Shown here: one piece after another, positions 33,327-43,191 of the stretch
Layout of the letters: every line of letters begins with the position of its first letter
Numbering within the stretch: position 1 is the stretch's first letter
Source of the DNA: Brockia lithotrophica
GTDB lineage: Bacteria; Bacillota; Bacilli; Thermicanales; DSM-22653
Direction: 5' to 3'
DNA: 64,000 bases
NCBI RefSeq assembly: GCF_003633725.1
Contig: NZ_RBIJ01000001.1
Location: 1 to 64,000 of the forward strand
Translations under genes and position numbers: made by a program
The notes under the pieces: model-generated
What the model saw: only the letters and a program-made list of their open reading frames with translations
Database searches by the model: none
Told to the model about the DNA's origin: nothing

Positions 33327-36215
33327 ATGGCCGCCGGGCCGCGCGAAGCGCGCACGTCCGACAAGCTCCCCGATCCCGAAGCGTACACACCCATGTTCCG
33401 TCAGTACTTGGAGATCAAGCGCCAGGTTCCGGATATGCTCCTCTTCTTCCGCCTGGGGGATTTCTACGAGCTCTTTTTCGAGGATGCGGAAGTCGTCTCG
33501 CGCGAACTCGGCCTCACGCTCACGGGGCGCGACGGCGGTTCGGAGCGCGTTCCCATGTGCGGGGTACCGTACCATTCGGCGGATCAGTACCTCCGCCAGC
33601 TCCTCGAAAAGGGGTACCGCGTGGCGATCTGCGAGCAGATGGAGGATCCCAAGACGGCGAAGGGGCTCGTGCGGCGGGAAATCACGCGCATCCTCACGCC
33701 GGGGACGCTCCTCGAAGAGCCGTACCTCACGGAGGACAACCGGTTTCTCGCGGCGGTCGTTCCTTGGGACCTATCCCGCGATGCGGGTTCTCCGGAGAGG
33801 GGGAGGCGCACCCGGGGAAGAGGCGAAGGGGAAGGGGCGAAGGCGTACGGCTTCGCCTTCCTCGACGTGTCCACGGGCGAAGGGTATGCCTTGGTCGATC
33901 CCCTGGTCGGCGAGTCCGGCCTCGAGGCCGAGCTCGCCGCGGTTTCTCCCCGGGAGGTCCTCCTCGCGCCGGAGGTTTGGGAAGACCTCGAGCCCTTGGT
34001 CCGGCGCTTTGGCGCTTTCCCCACCCTTTGGCAAGAAGAGGCGGGCGCGGAGGACCCGGGCGGCCCTGTGGACGCTACAGGAGCGGGGTTCTTCGGGGCA
34101 TCCGGGGCGGGGGGGTCGGGAGAAGGGGAAGAAGACTACCTGCGTTCTCTCGTTCCGGATACGCCCGGATATGAGGCGGCGCGCCGTCTCGTCGCCTACG
34201 TGCGGCGCGTAAGCCGCGCGGCGCGCCTCCCCCTCCGACCGTTCGTCGCCTTTCGCCGCAAGGACGCGATGGTGCTCGACGCGGCGACGCGGCGGAGTCT
34301 CGAACTCTTCGAAACTGAGCGCCGGCGTTCTTACGAGGGGAGCCTCCTCTGGCTCTTGGATGAGACGCGAACGCCGATGGGGCGCCGCCTCCTGCGCCGC
34401 TTTCTCGAGCGCCCTCTCGTCGATCCCGGGGAGATCAGGGCCCGGCTTGCGGCCGTTCGCACCATAAAGCGCCTCCCCCTCTTGCGCGAGGGCCTGCGCG
34501 AGCTTCTCGCCCGCACGTACGACATCGAACGTCCTCTGTCGCGCCTCTACGCCGGAGGGGCTTCGGGCAAAGACCTCGCCCGGCTGCGCGACACCCTCCG
34601 CGCCCTTCCCCACGTGCGCGCCCTTCTCCTCGAATCCCTTGCGGGGGAAGAGTTGCCCGAACGCTTCCTCCCGTGGCGCCGCCTCGACCTTCTGGACGCC
34701 TTGCGCGACCTCTTGGAACGCGCCCTTGTGGACGATCCGCCCTTTTCTCTCTCCGAGGGCGGGGTGATCCGGCCGGGGTACGATGCGGAGCTCGACCGCC
34801 TGCGCGCCCTGCAGGAGGAGGGGACGGCCCGCATCGCCCGCCTGGAGGAAGAAGAGCGTCGGCGGACGGGGATTCGCTCTCTCAAGATAGGCTACAACCG
34901 CGTCTTCGGATACTACATCGAGGTCACGCGCCCCAACCTCCACCTCGTGCCCCCGCACTACCGCAGGCGACAGACGCTCGCCGGCGCCGAGAGGTTCGAC
35001 ACGGAGGAGCTCAAGCGTTGGGAGGAGGAAATCCTCACCGCCGAAGAGCGCGCCCGCGCCCGCGAGGCGGTCCTTCTCGAGGACGTCCGGAATCGGATTC
35101 TCGAAGCGGCGCCGCGCCTGCGCGAACTCGCGGGGCTTCTCGCGGAGCTCGACGTCTTTCAGGCGCTCGCCACCGTCGCCGACCGCCGCGGATACGTCGA
35201 ACCGGAGTTCTCGCCCGACGGTTCGCTCTACATTCGCGCCGGGAGGCACCCGGTCCTCGAGGCGCTCATGCCGCCGGGCGCCTTCGTCCCCAACGACGCC
35301 GCCCTCGACGACGAGGTGCGCATCCTCCTCATCACCGGCCCGAACATGGCCGGTAAGAGCACCTACATGCGTCAGGTAGCCCTCATCCAGCTCCTCTTTC
35401 AGATGGGGTCTTTCGTTCCCGCCGAGGCGGCGCGGCTTCCCGTGGTCGACCGCATCTTTACGCGCATCGGCGCCGGCGACGACCTCGCGGCGGGCGATAG
35501 TACGTTCATGGTGGAGATGAAGGAAGTGCGGACGATGCTCCGCGAGGCCACGCCCAAGAGCCTCCTCCTCGTGGACGAGCTCGGGCGCGGCACCTCCACG
35601 GAAGACGGCCTGGCGATCGCCCAGGCGACCATCGAGTACATCCACGACAAGATCGGAGCCAAGGCCCTCATCTCCACGCACTTTCACGAACTCGCCGAAC
35701 TCGAAGGGCGCCTGCCACGCCTAAGGAACGTGCACTTGGAGGTCAAGGAGCGGGCGGACGGCGTCGTCTTTACGCGCCGGCTTCGCCCCGGCGCCGCATC
35801 TCGCTCCTACGGGATCTACGTCGCCCGGCTCGCGGGCATTCCCGAAGAGGTCATTCGGCGTGCGGAGCGCCTCGCCCGCCTCTACGGCGGCAAGGGCGCG
35901 GCGGTGGAGACGCTCACCCTCCCCCTCGCCTTCGCCGACGAAACATCCGGCGGGGAGGGAGGAGAAGCCGAGGGACCGGAGGGGGGCCTCGCCCCCTGTC
36001 AGGATCCCGCGGACCTTCCCGAGCGCGACGCCGTACGGGCAATTCTCGCGTTCCTTCGAGAAATCGAGGAGCTCGACGTGGACCGGATGACTCCCATTCA
36101 AGCCTTAAACACCCTGGCCGCCCTGCGTCGCCGCCTGCGCGAGCACTTCGACGCGCTTGCGGGACTCGGGGGAGTTGGCGAGGGTTTGGAGAAAGAAGGA
36201 GAGCACTTTGGCTAA
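33327..36215 (+). CDS. mutS: DNA mismatch repair protein MutS
   Basis: A 962-residue MutS, about 100 residues longer than usual. It has the mismatch-recognition start TPMFRQYLEIK...LLFFRLGDFYELFF, the ATPase P-loop GPNMAGKSTYMRQ, Walker B LLVDELGRGTSTEDG and the STHFHEL motif. Extra length comes from charged or Gly-rich insertions near residues 152-172 and 235-270 and near 875-895. ATG at 33327 has AAGGGGGG 7 nt upstream; the frame is open further upstream without homology. It overlaps mutL by 8 nt. Confidence 0.97.
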   Translation: MAAGPREARTSDKLPDPEAYTPMFRQYLEIKRQVPDMLLFFRLGDFYELFFEDAEVVSRELGLTLTGRDGGSERVPMCGVPYHSADQYLRQLLEKGYRVAICEQMEDPKTAKGLVRREITRILTPGTLLEEPYLTEDNRFLAAVVPWDLSRDAGSPERGRRTRGRGEGEGAKAYGFAFLDVSTGEGYALVDPLVGESGLEAELAAVSPREVLLAPEVWEDLEPLVRRFGAFPTLWQEEAGAEDPGGPVDATGAGFFGASGAGGSGEGEEDYLRSLVPDTPGYEAARRLVAYVRRVSRAARLPLRPFVAFRRKDAMVLDAATRRSLELFETERRRSYEGSLLWLLDETRTPMGRRLLRRFLERPLVDPGEIRARLAAVRTIKRLPLLREGLRELLARTYDIERPLSRLYAGGASGKDLARLRDTLRALPHVRALLLESLAGEELPERFLPWRRLDLLDALRDLLERALVDDPPFSLSEGGVIRPGYDAELDRLRALQEEGTARIARLEEEERRRTGIRSLKIGYNRVFGYYIEVTRPNLHLVPPHYRRRQTLAGAERFDTEELKRWEEEILTAEERARAREAVLLEDVRNRILEAAPRLRELAGLLAELDVFQALATVADRRGYVEPEFSPDGSLYIRAGRHPVLEALMPPGAFVPNDAALDDEVRILLITGPNMAGKSTYMRQVALIQLLFQMGSFVPAEAARLPVVDRIFTRIGAGDDLAAGDSTFMVEMKEVRTMLREATPKSLLLVDELGRGTSTEDGLAIAQATIEYIHDKIGAKALISTHFHELAELEGRLPRLRNVHLEVKERADGVVFTRRLRPGAASRSYGIYVARLAGIPEEVIRRAERLARLYGGKGAAVETLTLPLAFADETSGGEGGEAEGPEGGLAPCQDPADLPERDAVRAILAFLREIEELDVDRMTPIQALNTLAALRRRLREHFDALAGLGGVGEGLEKEGEHFG

Positions 36216-38238
36216 GATTCGCGTGCTTCCGCCGGAGGTCGTCGGACACATCGCCGCGGGAGAGGTTGTCGAACGGCCAGCTTCCGTAGCCAAGGAGCTC
36301 GTAGAAAACTCCCTCGACGCCGGGGCGCGGCGGGTCGTGGTGGCGTACGAAGGGGGCGGGATCGCCCTCGTCCGCGTGCGCGACGACGGCGAGGGAATTT
36401 CCGCCGAAGACCTCCCCCACGTGTTCGTGCGCCACGCGACGAGCAAGATCGCCCGTGCAGAGGACCTCGCCCGCGTGACCACCCTCGGCTTTCGTGGGGA
36501 GGCGCTCCCGAGCATCGCGGCCGTGGCGCGCGTGCGCCTCGTGAGCCGAACGCCCGACGCCCCCGTAGCCTCGTGGATCGAGGTGGAGGGGGGGGTCGTC
36601 GTAGGCCGGGGCGAAGAAGCCCGCGCCCCGGGGACGGAGGTCGTCGTCCGCGACCTCTTCTTCAACACCCCGGCGCGGCGCAAGTTCGTCCGCTCCCTCG
36701 TCGCCGAAGGGGCGCACTTGCTCGAAATCCTCGAGCGCCTCGCCTTGAGCCGTCCGGACGTCGCCTTTGCGGTGTACGGGGGCGACCGCCTCGCCTTTGC
36801 CACGCCCGGCGACGGCGTCCTCCTCCACGCCTACTCCTCCGTCGCCGGTGCGGAGGCGGCGCGGGAGATGATCCCCGTAGAGGGGGAGCGCGGCCCTTGG
36901 CGGGTGTGGGGACTTGTGGGCGCTCCTTCGGCGGCGCGCAAGCGCGTGCGGCGCATGTACTTCAACGTGAACGGCCGTCCCGTCCGGTCCTTCGCCTGGC
37001 AAAGGGCCGTCCTCGACGGGTACGGGACGCGACTTTTGCGCGAACACCGCCCTCCCTTCGTCCTCTTTGTCGAAGGACCGCCCGAGCGCATCGATCCCAA
37101 CGTGCACCCTGCCAAGTGGGAGGTACGCCTCTCCGAAGAAGACGAACACCTCCTCTACGGGCTCGTGCGCGACGCGGTGTCCCGCGCCCTGGCCCGCGCG
37201 GACCGGACGTTTTTCTTCGGCGAACTCGTGCGGGGTCGCTCTGCTCCGACCGACGCCGAAGGGCCGATGCGAGGGGAGGACGCCGGAGCGCTTCCGACGC
37301 CTACCGAAAGCATTCCTCCGGAAGGGTCCCAAGGCTCTCCTGCGCCGGTTTCAGAAGCTCCCCCCGCGAGATCTTCCGAGGGCATTCCCCCCTCGGAGCG
37401 CCGAAGCGCCCTTTCTTCCTTTCGCGGAAAGGTTTCCGGGTCGGGCGGGGTGAGGGCGTCCGATGTGGCGGAAAGGACGCGTTCTCGCCTGCGCGGTCCC
37501 TTTGCCTTTTTGCTCCAAGGGCGGCGCCTCGAGGCGGGGACCGGGTCGCCCCCGCACGGCGGCGAGGCGGATACCCCCGAAGTGGTGGGCACCTCGAGGG
37601 AGGGAGGGGGTCCGGCGCACGTGCGGGAACCCCAAGGGGGATACGGCGCAGGACTTTCGCTCGCCGCGTCTCCCGTTCCCCTGCTTCAGCTCTTCGACAC
37701 GTACATCCTCGCCCAAGGGGAGGGGGAGTACTACCTCGTCGATCAGCACGCGGCCCAGGAGCGGATTTGGTACGAAAGGCTCCGCCGCGCCGCGGCCGAC
37801 GGGACCCCCGCCGTCCAGTTTCTTGCCGTCCCTTGGGTGTTTGAGCGGTCGGCATCTGAAGCGGAGGCGCTCGCGGAGCACCTCGAAGCGCTTCGGGAGA
37901 TGGGGATCGACATCGCCCCCTTCGGCCCACGGCGCTTTCGCGTGCGCGCTGTCCCGGATTGGCTTGCCGACGAGGAGACCTTTCTCGCCTTTCTCGAGCG
38001 CTTTCTCGGAGAGGGCGGGCGCCTCGGGCGCCTCGAGTTTTTGGACGAATTCCTCAAAGACCGCGCGTGCAAGGCGGCGATCAAGGGCAACCGTCGCCTC
38101 ACCCAGGAAGAGATGGCCGGCCTTCTCGCCGAGCTCTTCCGCTGCTCTGAGCCGTACACCTGTCCCCACGGCCGGCCGACGATCGTCCGCATCGGGCGCG
38201 AGGACTTCGAGCGGCTCTTTCGCCGCACGGTTCCCTGA
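36208..38238 (+). CDS. mutL: DNA mismatch repair protein MutL
   Basis: A 676-residue MutL. The GHKL ATPase domain shows IAAGEVVERPASVAKELVEN, DDGEGI, HATSKI and TLGFRGEALPSIA. A linker of about 150 low-complexity residues (about 345-495) leads to the dimerisation/endonuclease domain with DQHAAQERI, as in MutL proteins that nick DNA. TTG at 36208 begins LAKIRVLPPEV with AAGGAG 6 nt upstream and lies inside the mutS end. Confidence 0.95.
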   Translation: MAKIRVLPPEVVGHIAAGEVVERPASVAKELVENSLDAGARRVVVAYEGGGIALVRVRDDGEGISAEDLPHVFVRHATSKIARAEDLARVTTLGFRGEALPSIAAVARVRLVSRTPDAPVASWIEVEGGVVVGRGEEARAPGTEVVVRDLFFNTPARRKFVRSLVAEGAHLLEILERLALSRPDVAFAVYGGDRLAFATPGDGVLLHAYSSVAGAEAAREMIPVEGERGPWRVWGLVGAPSAARKRVRRMYFNVNGRPVRSFAWQRAVLDGYGTRLLREHRPPFVLFVEGPPERIDPNVHPAKWEVRLSEEDEHLLYGLVRDAVSRALARADRTFFFGELVRGRSAPTDAEGPMRGEDAGALPTPTESIPPEGSQGSPAPVSEAPPARSSEGIPPSERRSALSSFRGKVSGSGGVRASDVAERTRSRLRGPFAFLLQGRRLEAGTGSPPHGGEADTPEVVGTSREGGGPAHVREPQGGYGAGLSLAASPVPLLQLFDTYILAQGEGEYYLVDQHAAQERIWYERLRRAAADGTPAVQFLAVPWVFERSASEAEALAEHLEALREMGIDIAPFGPRRFRVRAVPDWLADEETFLAFLERFLGEGGRLGRLEFLDEFLKDRACKAAIKGNRRLTQEEMAGLLAELFRCSEPYTCPHGRPTIVRIGREDFERLFRRTVP

Positions 38239-38269
38239 TCGCGGGCCTTGCGTCTTGGAGGCGATGTCC

Positions 38270-40321
38270 GTGCTCACGACGAGTTTACGCGAACCTCCGT
38301 CTCCGGAGGTTCGGGAGCGCCTTTCGCGCCTTGCGGATACCTACGGCCTGCCGGTGGTTCCGCGGCGCGGGCGCCCGTGGTCGCGCCTCTTCGCCGAGAC
38401 GGGGGCTGGGTGGTTTCTCGCCGTAACGGAATCTCCTCCGCCGCGCGACCTCATCCTCGTCCTTCCCGATGTGCCGTACCCCCTCTTTTTTCACCCCGGG
38501 ATGGCCCTTAGGCGCATAAAGGCCATCCGGGAAGGCAAAAGTGATCTAATGGTACAAGTTTCCTCTGTGGGGCCGGGGGACGTGGTCTTCGACGCGACGC
38601 TTGGGTTGGGCGGGGATGCGGCCGTCTGGTCGTTCGTCGTGGGGGAGAAGGGGGCGGTGATGGGCGTCGAAGGCTCGCTCCCCGTCTACATCCTCTTTCG
38701 CGAAGGGCGGACGTCGTACCCGTTTCCCGACGAAGACGTCCGCCGGGCCTACCTGCGCATCGACGCGCGCCTGGGCGACTTTCGGGACGTCTTACCTGGA
38801 CTTCCTCCCGGTTCTGTGGACGTCGTATTTTTCGACCCCATGTTTCCCGGAGGCAGCGTCCCGGGTTCTTCCACGATGGCCGCGATCCGGCGCGTCGCTT
38901 TGGATTCGCCTCTGCGCCGCGAAGACGTGGACGCCGCCTGCCGGCTCGCTCGGCGCCTCGTCCTCGTAAAGACCTCCGTTCGCGGGACCGACTTTTCCGC
39001 GCTCGGCCTCGTTCCCGTACCCCGACGCCAAGGCGCTTCCTTCACCTATGGCCTGCGGGAGTGCGGATCGGGACCGCGCGGAGACCTTCGCGGCGAAGAA
39101 GCGCGCGAATCCGGCGGCAATCCCGCCGGCAGCGAGGGTGGCGGGGCCGAGGTCCGTTTGCGCGGCGCAAGGGTGCGGGAACCCTCCGGCGACCCGCACG
39201 GGCACGGGGAAGAGCTTCGAAGCGGGGACGAAGCGAACGGCCTCGCCGGCGCCCCGCTGATCGCCCTCGTGGGTCCCACGGCCGTAGGGAAGACCGCCCT
39301 GAGCCTCGAGCTCGCCGAGCGCTTCCCCCTGGAAATCGTGAACGCGGACGCCATGCAGGTCTACCGCGGGATGGACGTCGGGACAGACAAGGTGGCGCCG
39401 GAAATCCGCCGGCGAATCCCCCACCACCTCCTGGACATTCGCGACCCGCGGGAATCGTTTTCCGTGGCCGAGTACCAAAAGCTCGCCCTGCGGGCGATTC
39501 GCGACATCCTCGCCCGTGGGCGAATTCCCCTCCTCGTAGGGGGGACGGGTCTGTACGTAAATGCGGTCGTCTACTACCCCGAGTACGACTTTTCGTCTCC
39601 CGGGCGGGACCCCGCCCGCCGCGAACGGTGGTACGCCCTCGCGCAGGAAGTGGGTTCCGAACGCCTCTGGGAGTGGGCGCGGGCGCTCGTCCCGGACGTG
39701 GCGTCCATCCACCCCCACGACGTCCGGCGCATCGTCCGCGCCCTGGAACGGGCCGAAATCCCTCCGGAGGCCTGGGGTACGGATTTCGGCGCTTTCGCCG
39801 CGGCGGCAAAGCTCGGTGGCGGAGCCTCTGCGGAGGCGAAGCCCCTTCCCGCCGAAGAGGCCGACCGACAGTCCGAGGAAGGCGCCGAAAAATGCGGGGA
39901 AGACGCACGATCCCCAAGGCGGCGCCGAAGTCCGTTTCGCCTCCTGTTCCTCGGCCTTACCATGGAACGGTCGCGGCTCTACCGCCGGATCGAGGCGCGT
40001 GTCGACGAGCAGATCGCCCGCGGGCTCCTCGAAGAGGTGCGCGCCCTCCTCGAAGCCGGCGTCGACGAGGAGGCGACGGCCCTTCAGGCCCTTGGGTACA
40101 AGGAACTCGTCCCCGTAGTGCGCGGCGAGGCGACGCTGGAGGAAGCCGTGCGGCGCATCAAGCGCCGAACGAAGCAGTACGCCAAGCGCCAGCTGAGCTG
40201 GTTTCGCGCGCTTCCCGACGTGCGCTGGTTTCCTTGGGACGAGGAAGTTCGCGAGGACAGCCGGAAAGAAATTTTCGCCCTCGTGGCAGGATTCTCCCGC
40301 ACCGAGGCGAATTCAACATAG
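38270..40321 (+). CDS. miaA: Fusion of SAM methyltransferase domain and tRNA dimethylallyltransferase MiaA
   Basis: One uninterrupted 683-residue frame joins two proteins that are usually separate. Residues 1-260 are a class I methyltransferase of the RsmJ-like type found between mutL and miaA in Bacillales (motif [16 protein letters not shown] near 104, then [13 protein letters not shown]). Residues about 262-325 are a Gly/Glu/Arg-rich linker. From 330 the protein is MiaA, which transfers dimethylallyl to A37 of tRNA: P-loop GPTAVGKT (335-342), [42 protein letters not shown]. MiaA carries its own insertion near 505-560. GTG at 38270 is 8 nt from GGAGG; ATG at 38264 is too close to it. No stop codon, start signal or ribosome site separates the halves. 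Confidence 0.88.
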   Translation: MLTTSLREPPSPEVRERLSRLADTYGLPVVPRRGRPWSRLFAETGAGWFLAVTESPPPRDLILVLPDVPYPLFFHPGMALRRIKAIREGKSDLMVQVSSVGPGDVVFDATLGLGGDAAVWSFVVGEKGAVMGVEGSLPVYILFREGRTSYPFPDEDVRRAYLRIDARLGDFRDVLPGLPPGSVDVVFFDPMFPGGSVPGSSTMAAIRRVALDSPLRREDVDAACRLARRLVLVKTSVRGTDFSALGLVPVPRRQGASFTYGLRECGSGPRGDLRGEEARESGGNPAGSEGGGAEVRLRGARVREPSGDPHGHGEELRSGDEANGLAGAPLIALVGPTAVGKTALSLELAERFPLEIVNADAMQVYRGMDVGTDKVAPEIRRRIPHHLLDIRDPRESFSVAEYQKLALRAIRDILARGRIPLLVGGTGLYVNAVVYYPEYDFSSPGRDPARRERWYALAQEVGSERLWEWARALVPDVASIHPHDVRRIVRALERAEIPPEAWGTDFGAFAAAAKLGGGASAEAKPLPAEEADRQSEEGAEKCGEDARSPRRRRSPFRLLFLGLTMERSRLYRRIEARVDEQIARGLLEEVRALLEAGVDEEATALQALGYKELVPVVRGEATLEEAVRRIKRRTKQYAKRQLSWFRALPDVRWFPWDEEVREDSRKEIFALVAGFSRTEANST

Positions 40322-40437
40322 GAGGAAGGCGACGTCGGCAGCTTCGGAGCGAATGCCGCAGCCTTCCGAAGCGGACGTTCGGCAAGACGCCGTACAGCCG
40401 TGCGAAACTCGCAAGAGAAAGAGGAGGCAAGGGTCCG

Positions 40438-40725
40438 GTGGCCAAGGCGCAGGTGAACATCCAGGACACCTTTTTGAACCAGCTTCGGAAGGACAACATC
40501 CCCGTGACCGTTTACCTCATAAACGGCTTTCAGCTTCGGGGGTTCGTCCGCGCGTTCGACAACTTTACCGTGGTGATCGAAAGCGAGGGGAAGCCGCAGC
40601 TCGTGTACAAGCACGCGATCTCCACCTTTGCTCCGGCCCGACCCGTGAACTATCAGGCGGCGTTTACGGAACGCGCGCGGGAGGAGCACCCGGAGGCGGC
40701 GCCCAGCGAAAACGCGTCTTCGTGA
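40438..40725 (+). CDS. hfq: RNA chaperone Hfq
   Basis: A 95-residue Hfq. It contains the Sm1 and Sm2 motifs [33 protein letters not shown] and YKHAIST, followed by an Ala/Glu-rich tail. GTG at 40438 follows GAGGAGG by 10 nt. It comes after miaA, the usual order. Hfq hexamers bind small RNAs and U-rich tails. Confidence 0.96.
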   Translation: MAKAQVNIQDTFLNQLRKDNIPVTVYLINGFQLRGFVRAFDNFTVVIESEGKPQLVYKHAISTFAPARPVNYQAAFTERAREEHPEAAPSENASS

Positions 40726-40821
40726 CGGTTTGTCGAGTGTTCGCTTCCGGCAAAGCGAAGCGCCGTACGGTGGGGACTGCGGGGTTTCGAACGCCATGGA
40801 TTCGGAGAATGCACTCTCCTT

Positions 40822-40853
40822 CGGGCGGGCAGGCTACGTCTGTCCGCCCGTTT
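40822..40853 (+). terminator. Probable terminator after hfq
   Basis: An 11-bp stem (40822-40832 with 40840-40850, one G-T pair) with a 7-nt loop is followed by TTT. The T-run is short. Confidence 0.6.
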
Positions 40854-40912
40854 CGCGTGTATCCGTGCACGTACGCATGCGCCTTTTTGCGCGCGCAAAG
40901 GAGGGAACGCGT

Positions 40913-41290
40913 GTGTCCGAAACCAAGGCCGAACGCAACCTCATCGCCTACTTCCGAACTGCCGAAGACGCCGACCGCGTCAAGGAGGCGCTGTGGCAGC
41001 TCGGAATCGACGACGTGCGCGTAGAACCTCTCTACGCCCAACCGTACGACGACGCCGCGCGCCCGGACCCGATGAGCGGAAGGATGCCCTCCCTTGCGGG
41101 TTCCGTTCTCGACGTGGACGTTCCGTCCCGCGGCACCGCCGTACTCCTTGGAGCCGACCCGGCGGTTTCCGGGATGGCCGACGGGGAGGGTCGCGTAGAA
41201 GGGTGGAGCGTCGTCCTCGCGGCCGTGGTCCCCGAAATACACCTGGCCCACGCCCAAGAGCTCGTTCGTCGGCACGGCGGTCGCCTGTAA
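40913..41290 (+). CDS. Uncharacterised small protein downstream of hfq
   Basis: A 125-residue protein I cannot assign. It opens with a ferredoxin-like beta-alpha-beta pattern (AYFRTAEDADRVKEALWQLGIDDVRVEPL), reminiscent of stress proteins of the YflT type, but this is weak. The centre is Gly/Asp-rich and the end (VVLAAVVPEIHLAHAQELVRRHGGRL) may pair with the opening strand. GTG at 40913 has GGAGGG 7 nt upstream. It lies between a terminator and the mecA promoter, so it may be monocistronic. Confidence 0.6.
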   Translation: MSETKAERNLIAYFRTAEDADRVKEALWQLGIDDVRVEPLYAQPYDDAARPDPMSGRMPSLAGSVLDVDVPSRGTAVLLGADPAVSGMADGEGRVEGWSVVLAAVVPEIHLAHAQELVRRHGGRL

Positions 41291-41320
41291 ATACCTGCGG
41301 GTGGTTCGGTCTTTGTACTC

Positions 41321-41349
41321 TTGCGGGGTTCGGGAGATTCCGCTAGAAT
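41321..41349 (+). promoter_or_regulatory. Sigma-A promoter for mecA
   Basis: TTGCGG (41321-41326), a 17-nt spacer and TAGAAT (41344-41349, 5 of 6), 59 nt before the mecA start. Confidence 0.55.
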
Positions 41350-41408
41350 GAGATGACCACCCAAAGGCGAAGGGTTTCCTCTTCGTCTTTGCGAGGGGGG
41401 GAACGGAT

Positions 41409-42008
41409 GTGCGGATCGAACGGATTTCACCCGATAAGGTGCGCTTTTTCCTTACGCCCGACGACCTCGCGGAACGCCAGCTCGATCGGGAAGACCTGTG
41501 GAAGGACCTACCCAAGGTCCACGAGCTCTTCCACGACATGCTCGAGCAGGCGTACTACGAGGTGGGCTTCGAAGCTCGGGGGCCCGTGGCGGTGGAGATC
41601 TTCACCCTTCCGGCGCACGGGATGGTCGTCGTGATCAGCCGTACGGCAGAAGACGAAGCCCTCTACGAGGAGGACGGAGAAGAGAGCCTGCAGATGGAAG
41701 TCCTCCTCGCGGAGAGGGAGGACGTCGTCGTGGCCTTTCGCGACATAGAGCACGTGATTGCGGCGGCGCAGAAGCTTGCGGGGATCCTCCCGCACGGCGG
41801 TCGGCTGTACGCCTTCCGCAAGCTGTACGTCCTCTACTTCCCTGAAACGCTCGTTCGCGAGGCGGGGAAGGCCGCACAAGCGCTCGCCGTGCTCACGGAG
41901 TACGGGGAGGCGGTGAGCGTAAGCGAGGCGATCCTCGAGGAATACGGCAAAAAGCTCATTGCGGAGGACGCCTTGGGCACCCTCCGAACGTACTTCGCCC
42001 GGTCGTAG
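41409..42008 (+). CDS. mecA: Adaptor protein MecA
   Basis: A 199-residue MecA-family adaptor that brings ComK and other substrates to the ClpCP protease. It begins MRIERISPDKVRFFLTPDDLAER, has a central acidic linker and a C-terminal beta-alpha domain ending in ILEEYGKKLIAEDALGTLRTYFAR. Length is close to that of MecA and its paralogue YpbH, and I cannot tell which it is. GTG at 41409 has a run of GAGGGGGGGAA upstream. Confidence 0.9.
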   Translation: MRIERISPDKVRFFLTPDDLAERQLDREDLWKDLPKVHELFHDMLEQAYYEVGFEARGPVAVEIFTLPAHGMVVVISRTAEDEALYEEDGEESLQMEVLLAEREDVVVAFRDIEHVIAAAQKLAGILPHGGRLYAFRKLYVLYFPETLVREAGKAAQALAVLTEYGEAVSVSEAILEEYGKKLIAEDALGTLRTYFARS

Positions 42009-42038
42009 GCCCGAGACGGTTTTGCGTCGTACGTGTTG

Positions 42039-42084
42039 CGACTCCCCCGGAGGCGGACCCCCGTCTCCGGGGGAGTCGTCTTTT
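42039..42084 (+). terminator. Intrinsic terminator after mecA
   Basis: A perfect 14-bp stem (42039-42052 with 42065-42078), 12-nt loop and a T-rich tail (TCTTTT). Confidence 0.88.
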
Positions 42085-42148
42085 CCCGCCCTCGCTTTGG
42101 CACTCTTCGTGCATACGCTGGGGGGAAGGCTGCCTGGGAGGTGGGAAC

Positions 42149-42430
42149 ATGGACCGCGGGCGGGTGTGGCGTCCTTCCCCCGCGCGGGCGACAAAGCCGT
42201 CCCGCCCTTATCCGCGTGCGGGGACGCCGCGCAGGCAGGGACCGCAAAGGGATTCCCCTACCGCGCCCCGACCTCTGCCCCGCTGCCCCAAGAAGTCGTT
42301 CCGCAACCGGCGCGAAGGGCGCTTCCTCGCCTTTTTGGGCACGCTCCTGTACCTCGCAGGCGCGTTCATCGGCTTTTACCTCGCCTGGCGGGAAATCGCG
42401 GAGGCGGACGAGGAGGAAGTCCTTCCTTGA
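42149..42430 (+). CDS. Small single-pass membrane protein, uncharacterised
   Basis: A 93-residue basic protein with an Arg/Pro-rich N-terminal half and one predicted transmembrane helix near residues 59-80 (FLAFLGTLLYLAGAFIGFYLAW). ATG at 42149 has GGGAGGTGGGAAC upstream, a good site. I do not recognise the family. A shorter form without the basic region may be the true product. It converges on the DUF1614-like gene. Confidence 0.5.
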   Translation: MDRGRVWRPSPARATKPSRPYPRAGTPRRQGPQRDSPTAPRPLPRCPKKSFRNRREGRFLAFLGTLLYLAGAFIGFYLAWREIAEADEEEVLP

Positions 42431-42489
42431 CGCTTTCCCGCCGGACGCCGGAGAGTGGGAAGGGTTGTGCAGGAAGGGCGGGGTGGGCG

Positions 42490-43137
42490 CTACGCGAGGA
42501 GGGCGGCGAAGACGGACACGAGGAAGATCCCGTCGAAGACGCCCGCACCGCCGATGCTCACCACTTGGGCGCCGAGGGAGCGAATTTTGGGGAGGTTGAG
42601 GAGGTCGGCGCCGATGAGCGTCCCGAACGCGCCGGAGATATAGGCTATGGCCGGCGCGTGTTCGCCGCCGAGGAGGATCGCCACGAGGGCGGAGACGAGG
42701 GGAGGGAGGAGGGCGGGAACCTGTATTCCGACGCCGGGTACGGGGCGGGCCAAAAGGTGGACGAAGACCGTGACGATGGCTGTGGCGAGGAGGGCGGGCA
42801 CGAGGGGCGTGCGCGTGAGGAGGTAGAAACCGAACACCGTAGGAACGATCGCCCCGCCGACGTTTACGGCGAGAATCGTCTCCTGAACCCGGGGCGGGCG
42901 GTAGTAGACCCAAACCGGTCCGCGGAAGTATCCGACGGGTTCCGGGGGTACGTACGTGCGCGTCTCGGAAATCGGGATATTGATGAGGCTTCCGAAGAGG
43001 GAAAAGAGGAGGAGAAACGTCGCCCCGGTAGGGGTGAGCCCGAGTTTCGCGAAGGAAAAGGTCACGAGTTGGAAGAAGAGGTTGAGGAGGAGAAGGGGCA
43101 AAAGAAGGATGAGGAGGATCGGCCAGAGAAACGGCAC
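42490..43137 (-). CDS. DUF1614-like integral membrane protein
   Basis: A 215-residue membrane protein with about six helices. The C-terminal signature GGAGVFDGIFLV and the middle block NVGGAIVPTVFGFYLL suggest the DUF1614 family, whose function is unknown. GTG at 43137 has AAGGGAG 7 nt upstream; the frame is open to a TTG at 43170 without a ribosome site. It is divergent from the SsuA-like gene, with a 9-bp inverted repeat between them. Confidence 0.75.
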   Translation of the reverse strand: MPFLWPILLILLLPLLLLNLFFQLVTFSFAKLGLTPTGATFLLLFSLFGSLINIPISETRTYVPPEPVGYFRGPVWVYYRPPRVQETILAVNVGGAIVPTVFGFYLLTRTPLVPALLATAIVTVFVHLLARPVPGVGIQVPALLPPLVSALVAILLGGEHAPAIAYISGAFGTLIGADLLNLPKIRSLGAQVVSIGGAGVFDGIFLVSVFAALLA

Positions 43138-43161
43138 GAACTGCGCTCCCTTCGCCGCGAT

Positions 43162-43191
43162 TTGTCGCAAGGGCCGGCGCTGCGGTATGCT
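43162..43191 (+). promoter_or_regulatory. Candidate promoter for SsuA-like operon
   Basis: TTGTCG (43162-43167), an 18-nt spacer and TATGCT (43186-43191), each 4 of 6. It overlaps one arm of an inverted repeat. Confidence 0.4.
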
